This document shows positions 59,591 to 64,000 of a stretch of DNA of 64,000 nucleotides, in pieces. The stretch lies in assembly GCA_027531255.1 (NCBI GenBank), contig JAPZRU010000008.1, forward strand, positions 124,001-188,000. Direction: 5' to 3'. The DNA is from Steroidobacteraceae bacterium (GTDB lineage Bacteria; Pseudomonadota; Gammaproteobacteria; Steroidobacterales; Steroidobacteraceae). The notes under the pieces are model-generated. The model did not search any database. It saw only the letters and a list, made by a program, of their open reading frames with translations, and was not told where the DNA came from. A program made the translations under genes and the position numbers. Every line of letters starts with the position of its first letter. Within the stretch, counting starts at the first letter, position 1.

Positions 59591-60774
59591 TCGACGTCCC
59601 GCTGCCCTCGCTCGGCGCCGACATGGACGAGGGGACGCTGCTGGAATGGCGCGTCGGGGTCGGCGACACGGTCCGTCGCGGCCAGGTCGTGGCCGTGGTG
59701 GACACGACGAAGTCGGCGCTCGACGTCGAGAGCTGGCAGGAGGGCACGGTCGTCGCGCTGCTGGCCAAGCCCGGGGAAACCCTGCCGGTCGGCCAGCCGC
59801 TGCTGCGGCTCGCGATCGCCGGCGATTCGGTCGACGCGCCGCGCGCGCCCGCGCCCGCGCCGGCAAGTGCGGCGGGCGCGGCGGGCACGAACGGGGCCGA
59901 GGCGGAGGGCGGGCCGATCCGTGCGCGCGTGGCGCCGGGCGCGCGCCGGCGCGCCACCGAACTCGGGATCGACACCGCGGGCGTCGCGGGTACGGGCCCG
60001 GGCGGTGCCGTGACGCTCGACGACGTCGAGCGCGCGGCCGCGGCAGCGTCGCCGCCGAGGGCCGGCGCTCCGGAGCTCAGGGCGACGCCACCCGTCACGG
60101 CGGAGGCGCGCGGCGCGGCGCTGCGACGCACGATCGCGGCGGCGATGAGTCGCGCGAAGCGCGAGATCCCGCACTACTACCTCGGCGAGCTGGTCGCCGT
60201 GGGCCCCGCGCTCGACTGGCTCGCCGAGCGGAACGCGGCCCGGCCGGTGGCGGCACGGCTGCTGCTCGCAGCCGTGTACCTGAAGGCGGTCGCCCTCGCC
60301 GCGCGCGATCACGAAGGCTTCAACGGCGCGTTCGTGGAGGGCGAGTTCCGGCGCGCGCCGGCCGTGAACGTCGGCGTGGCCGTGACGCTGCGCGGCGGCG
60401 GACTGCTCGCGCCGGCCGTGCTGGAGGCCGACACGAAGCCTGTCGACCAGCTGATGGCGGAACTGAAGGACCTCGTCGCCCGCGCGCGCGGCGGCACGCT
60501 GTCGCGGCGCGAGCTCGCGGAGGCGACGATCACCGTCACCAACCTGGGCGAAGCGAGCGTGGCGCAGGTGTACGGGATCGTCTACGCGCCGCAGGTCGCG
60601 CTCGTCGGCATCGGCGGCGTTGCACGTCGGCCCTGGGTGGTGGGCGACCGGGTGCAGCCGGAACCGACCGCGTGGCTCACGCTGTCCGCCGATCACCGCG
60701 TCACCGACGGCCACGCGGGGGCGCGGTTCCTCGCCGCGATCGCGGCGCGCCTCTCGGACCCGGCGCGGCTGTGA
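59587..60774 (+). CDS. Dihydrolipoamide acyltransferase E2 of the second dehydrogenase
   Basis: A 395-residue E2 with a single lipoyl domain (lipoyl lysine predicted at 42 in [13 protein letters not shown], instead of the usual ETDK), an Ala/Pro linker, a subunit-binding domain ([37 protein letters not shown]) and the acyltransferase domain, with catalytic [15 protein letters not shown]. The GTG start overlaps the E1 beta stop, and the stop overlaps the start of the carrier-protein gene. No E3 gene follows, so LpdA (39584-41011) or another E3 must serve it. Confidence 0.9.
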   Translation: MIDVPLPSLGADMDEGTLLEWRVGVGDTVRRGQVVAVVDTTKSALDVESWQEGTVVALLAKPGETLPVGQPLLRLAIAGDSVDAPRAPAPAPASAAGAAGTNGAEAEGGPIRARVAPGARRRATELGIDTAGVAGTGPGGAVTLDDVERAAAAASPPRAGAPELRATPPVTAEARGAALRRTIAAAMSRAKREIPHYYLGELVAVGPALDWLAERNAARPVAARLLLAAVYLKAVALAARDHEGFNGAFVEGEFRRAPAVNVGVAVTLRGGGLLAPAVLEADTKPVDQLMAELKDLVARARGGTLSRRELAEATITVTNLGEASVAQVYGIVYAPQVALVGIGGVARRPWVVGDRVQPEPTAWLTLSADHRVTDGHAGARFLAAIAARLSDPARL

Positions 60775-61034
60775 GCGCCAGCTCGCAACCGCTGGACGAA
60801 CGGGCGCTGCAGGACGGGCTCGTGGAACTGCTGCGACGGATCGCGCCCGAACTCGAAGCGCTCGATCCGGGAGCGCCGCTGCGCGAAGCGGTCGATCTGG
60901 ATTCGATGGACTTCCTGAATTTCCTCGCCGCGATCGCGCAGCGTTACGGCGTCGAGATTCCGGATGCGGATGCCGGGAGCCTCCTCACCCTCCGCGACGT
61001 CGTTGCGTACGTGGCGCCCAGGACCGCCGGCTGA
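60771..61034 (+). CDS. Acyl carrier protein-like protein
   Basis: An 87-residue protein of the phosphopantetheine carrier family. The attachment serine is predicted at residue 45 in VDLDSMDFLNF. The helices before and after (ALQDGLVELLRRIAPEL and FLAAIAQRYGVEIPD) match the four-helix carrier fold. The GTG start overlaps the E2 stop (GTGA), so it is made with the dehydrogenase. This is unusual: PDH-type operons do not normally include a carrier protein. It may carry the acetyl or another acyl group, but no ketosynthase or other partner is nearby. Confidence 0.85.
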   Translation: MSASSQPLDERALQDGLVELLRRIAPELEALDPGAPLREAVDLDSMDFLNFLAAIAQRYGVEIPDADAGSLLTLRDVVAYVAPRTAG

Positions 61035-61089
61035 AGGCCGGCGCCGCGCGCGTGGCGGGATCGTGCGCGAACGTGGCCAGGGACGCCCG

Positions 61090-62781
61090 TCACTTCAGAT
61101 ACGCCTCGCTCGCGTAGCGCCGCATCATCCGGTGGCTGTGGAACATGGCGCCGTTCAGGGCGATCGCGCCCTGCATCACCGGCAGCCAGTGCGCGGGCTC
61201 GCCGTGCAGGAGCGGCAGCACGCAGCGCTCGAGCCGCTCGTACAGCTCCGCAGCGGCCGCGCCGCCGTCGCCGCCGTGGCCCTGCAGACCCCAGCCGGTC
61301 ACGCCCTCGACGCAACCCTCGACCCACCAGCCGTCGAGCACCGACAGGCTCGGGACGCCGTTCAGGGCGGCCTTCATGCCGCTGGTGCCGGACGCCTCCA
61401 GCGGCGGCAGCGGCGTGTTGAGCCACACGTCGGCGCCCGCCACCAGAACCGCCGCGTCGCGCAGCCCGTAGTTCGGCAGGTAGGCGCTGGCGATCTCGGG
61501 TCGCAGCGCGGCCAGCGCCGCGTGCACCTCCTCGATGCGCCGCTTGCCGTCGTGGTCCGCCGGGTGCGCCTTGCCGGCATACACGAGCTGGAACGGCTGG
61601 CGGCGTGCGAGCTCGCGCACGCGCGCGACGTCCGACAGCAGCAGCTCCGGCCGCTTGTAGGCGGTCATCCGGCGCGCATACGCGAGGATCGGCCGGTCGG
61701 GCCGCAGCCGCACGCCCGTCGCGGTGGCGACGTGATCGCAGAGGGCCGCCTTCGCCGTCGCGTGCGCGTCCCATAGTTCGGCGCCGGGCACGACGCTGCC
61801 GACCCGCGACAGCAGTTCCGGCTCCTGTCGCCAGTGCGGCAGGTAGCGGTCGTAGAGCCGCGCGAACGGGAGACCGGTCCAGGTCGCCGCGTGCACTCCG
61901 TTCGTGATCGCGTGGATGCGACGGCCGGGATAGGCCGGGCGGGCGGTCTCGGCGTGCCGCTCGGCGACGCCATTCAGCCACGCACTGGCGGCGACCGCCA
62001 GCCGGGTCATGTTCAGTTCGTCGCGCCCGGCGAGCGCCCGGAGCACGTCGGCATCGACGAAGTCGCCGAGCACCTCGGCCCACAGGCCGTAGTCGTACCG
62101 ATCGTGCGCCGCCTCGACGGGCGTGTGCGTCGTGAATATGCAGCGCTCGCGGACGCGCACCAGGTCGTAGGGTGGATCGCCGGCGAGCCGGCTCTCGGGC
62201 GGTCCCGCGGAGCGGCGCAGCAGTTCCAGTGCGAGCAGCGCGGAGTGGCCCTCGTTGAGGTGATAGGTGTCGATGGTGAAGCCGAGTGCGTGCAGCAGGC
62301 GCGTGCCGCCGATGCCGAGCACGGCCTGCTGCCGCAGCCGATGGCGCGGGTCGCCGGCGTAGAGCGCGTCGGTCAGCGCGCGGTCCTCGGGCGAGTTGTC
62401 GGGCAGATCCGTGTCGAGGAGGACGACTGGGACCCGCGGGCCGGCAGCACTCGTGTGTACGTACAGCCAGCCGCCGACCCAGACGCGGCGGCCGTTCAGC
62501 GGGATGGCCACGCGCGCGCCGAGCGGTGCCGCGAAGACGGCCGGATCCCAGGGGTCGGGGGACTCCTGCTGGCGGCCCGCGGCGTCGAGCGTCTGCCGGA
62601 AGTAGCCCTGGCGACTCACGGGCGCGACGGCCACCAGTGGGAGGTCCAGGTCGGCGGCGGAGCGGATCACGTCGCCGGCCAGCACGCCGAGGCCGCCGGC
62701 GTAGGTCGGACACTCCGGGCGCAGCGCGATCTCCATCGAGAAGTAGGCGACCCGGGGCCGGCCCACGAACTCGGTCAGCAC
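61090..62781 (-). CDS. Short alpha-glucan phosphorylase (GlgP family)
   Basis: A 563-residue enzyme that releases glucose-1-phosphate from glycogen or maltodextrins. It belongs to the short alpha-glucan phosphorylase subfamily. It starts VAYFSMEIALRPECPTYAGGLGVLAGD, with HLNEGHSALLALELL and the pyridoxal-phosphate lysine in EASGTSGMKAALNGVPSLSVLDGWWVEG. The GTG start at 62781 overlaps the upstream ATPase by seven bases, so both are on one minus-strand transcript. It converges with the carrier-protein gene across 55 bases. Confidence 0.88.
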   Translation of the reverse strand: MLTEFVGRPRVAYFSMEIALRPECPTYAGGLGVLAGDVIRSAADLDLPLVAVAPVSRQGYFRQTLDAAGRQQESPDPWDPAVFAAPLGARVAIPLNGRRVWVGGWLYVHTSAAGPRVPVVLLDTDLPDNSPEDRALTDALYAGDPRHRLRQQAVLGIGGTRLLHALGFTIDTYHLNEGHSALLALELLRRSAGPPESRLAGDPPYDLVRVRERCIFTTHTPVEAAHDRYDYGLWAEVLGDFVDADVLRALAGRDELNMTRLAVAASAWLNGVAERHAETARPAYPGRRIHAITNGVHAATWTGLPFARLYDRYLPHWRQEPELLSRVGSVVPGAELWDAHATAKAALCDHVATATGVRLRPDRPILAYARRMTAYKRPELLLSDVARVRELARRQPFQLVYAGKAHPADHDGKRRIEEVHAALAALRPEIASAYLPNYGLRDAAVLVAGADVWLNTPLPPLEASGTSGMKAALNGVPSLSVLDGWWVEGCVEGVTGWGLQGHGGDGGAAAAELYERLERCVLPLLHGEPAHWLPVMQGAIALNGAMFHSHRMMRRYASEAYLK

Positions 62782-64000
62782 GGCCGTTGCCTCCTCCGGA
62801 CACCGGCGAAGAACGCCTGCTTCACTCGCTCCACCAGCAACAGGTAGCCGACCGCGAGCAGGCCGATCGTCGCGTAGAGCTGCCAGGGCAGCGGGACCAA
62901 ACCGAACCAGGCGCCCACGGCCGTCGCCGGCAGCAGCCAGCCGAGCGCGACGACCGCGAGCGCAGTCCACGCGAGCGCCGGGTGGGGGCGGCTCGCGAGC
63001 GGCGAACCGCGCGTGCGGATCACGAAGATCACGAGCACCTGGGTCGTCAGCGACTCGACGAACCAGCCGGTCTGGAACAGCGGCGCCGGCGCCGCGAAGG
63101 CCTGCAGCAGGATCGCGAAGGTCAGCAGGTCGAACGCCGAACTGACCGGGCCGATGCGCATCATGAAGTCCCGGACCACGTCGACGTCCCACGTGCGGGG
63201 GCGCGCAAGTTCTTCCGCATCGACGGCGTCGAACGGGATGGCGATCTCGGACAGGTCGTAGAGCAGGTTGTTCAGCAGGATCTGCGCCGGCAGCATCGGC
63301 AGGAATGGCAGGAACGCGGCGGCGGCGGCCATGCTGAACATGTTGCCGAAGCTGGAACTGGTGCCCATCAGCAGGTACTTCGTCAGGTTGGCGTGCGTGC
63401 GGCGTCCCTGCATCACCGCTTCGTGCAGCACGCCGAGGTCGTGGTCGAGCAGGATGAACTGCGCCGCCTCGCGGGCGACGTCGACGGCGCCGTCGACCGA
63501 GATCCCGACGTCGGCCGCGTGCAGCGCCGGCGCGTCGTTCAGACCGTCGCCCAGATAGCCGACCACGTGTCCGCGACGGTGCAGCGCACGGACGATACGC
63601 TCCTTCTGCGCGGGATCCACGCGGTAGAACAGCGTCGTGGCGGCGGCGCGCACGGCCAGCGCCTGTTCGTCGAACGCGGCGACCGCCGCGCCGGACAGCG
63701 AGGACTCGATCGCGAGACCCAGACGCCGGCAGACGTGGCGCGCGACGGCCTCTTCGTCCCCCGTCAGGATCTTCACGGCGACGCCGTCGCGCGCGAGTGC
63801 CTCCAGCGCGGCCGCGGCCCCGGCCTTCGGCGGATCGAGGAAGGCGCAGTAGCCGGCGAACACCAGCGCACGCTCGTCGTCGGCCGCCGGCGGCGCGCCG
63901 TCACCCACGGTACGCCACGCCACCCCCAGGGTACGGAGGCCGGCTGCCGCCAGTTCGGCCCGCCGGGCGGCCAGCGCCTCGCGCTCCGCGGGACCGAGCG
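62775..64000 (-). CDS. Mg2+-type P-type ATPase (C-terminal part; cut by window edge)
   Basis: At least 408 residues of a P-type cation ATPase whose N-terminus lies beyond 64000. Visible are part of the nucleotide-binding and phosphorylation domains (ALVFAGYCAFLDPPKAGAAAALEALARDGVAVKILTGDEEAVA and the hinge GYLGDGLNDAPALHAADVGISVDGAVDVAREAA) and six C-terminal membrane segments (MFSMAAAAAFLPFLPMLPAQILLNNLLYDLSE, FQTGWFVESLTTQVLVIFVIRTRG). This fits the MgtA/MgtB (P3B) subfamily, which imports Mg2+. The catalytic DKTGT segment is outside the window. It is upstream of and overlaps the glucan phosphorylase. Confidence 0.88.
   Translation of the reverse strand, partial: LGPAEREALAARRAELAAAGLRTLGVAWRTVGDGAPPAADDERALVFAGYCAFLDPPKAGAAAALEALARDGVAVKILTGDEEAVARHVCRRLGLAIESSLSGAAVAAFDEQALAVRAAATTLFYRVDPAQKERIVRALHRRGHVVGYLGDGLNDAPALHAADVGISVDGAVDVAREAAQFILLDHDLGVLHEAVMQGRRTHANLTKYLLMGTSSSFGNMFSMAAAAAFLPFLPMLPAQILLNNLLYDLSEIAIPFDAVDAEELARPRTWDVDVVRDFMMRIGPVSSAFDLLTFAILLQAFAAPAPLFQTGWFVESLTTQVLVIFVIRTRGSPLASRPHPALAWTALAVVALGWLLPATAVGAWFGLVPLPWQLYATIGLLAVGYLLLVERVKQAFFAGVRRRQRPC

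Overview
The window is GC-rich chromosomal DNA (by eye about 70% G+C) from a gammaproteobacterium. The main evidence is gene order: lexA-imuA-imuB-dnaE2, clpS-clpA-infA-aat, trxB/ftsK-lolA-rarA-serS, sucA-sucB-lpdA and ruvCAB-ybgC-tolQRAB-pal-cpoB-queE-queC all occur in this order in groups such as Pseudomonas and Xanthomonas. The family cannot be fixed from the sequence alone. Coding density is very high and no gap longer than about 260 bases lacks a gene. I saw no CRISPR array, insertion sequence, phage gene or rRNA. Because the DNA is so GC-rich, very long antisense open frames exist opposite many genes; these were not annotated.

Layout. 1-6654: SOS mutagenesis cassette lexA, imuA, imuB (split by a one-base frameshift) and dnaE2. 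6665-13265, minus strand: an acidic protein and the type II secretion genes gspC-gspD-gspE-gspF, without the pseudopilin genes. 13446-19692: promoter, clpS and clpA, then infA, aat, a DUF482-type acyltransferase and trxB on the minus strand (N-degron proteolysis, translation, redox). 19866-26138: ftsK, lolA, a VanZ-like protein, rarA and serS. 26295-35197: Bax inhibitor-1 family protein, tRNA-Ser, PhoX-type phosphatase, MobA-like nucleotidyltransferase, histidine phosphatase, a DUF1800/DUF1501 export pair, a GNAT enzyme, tRNA-Ala, tRNA-Arg and a DUF5658 membrane protein. 35433-41011: the 2-oxoglutarate dehydrogenase operon. 41200-43452: relA. 43572-52525: the ruv-tol-pal-que gene train with overlapping stop/start junctions. 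52572-55056: tRNA-Lys, then on the minus strand a CarS-like membrane protein, a small frameshifted gene, a bis-haem ferric-reductase-like protein and a 27-residue membrane peptide.

The last part (55311-64000) is the most accessory-looking. It carries Hsp20, an acetyl-CoA synthetase-like ligase, a pyruvate-dehydrogenase-type E1 alpha, E1 beta and E2, and an acyl carrier protein, read rightward. A short alpha-glucan phosphorylase and a P3-type Mg2+ ATPase (cut by the window edge) are read leftward towards them. The five metabolic genes overlap stop to start, so they should be made together, but no E3 is encoded with them. This looks like a stress or low-oxygen carbon module that makes acetyl-CoA from acetate and pyruvate and draws on glycogen. 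The tightly linked carrier protein is its least explained part.

Features that ordinary gene calling would miss: a dispersed repeat of about 120-140 bases placed just after the stop codons of infA and lpdA; a hairpin that buries the ribosome binding site of the DUF5658 gene; a TTG-started 27-residue peptide gene; a possible CTG start on the ferric-reductase-like gene; and two apparent single-base deletions in GC-rich runs (imuB and the small gene at 54179-54483), which may be real or assembly errors.
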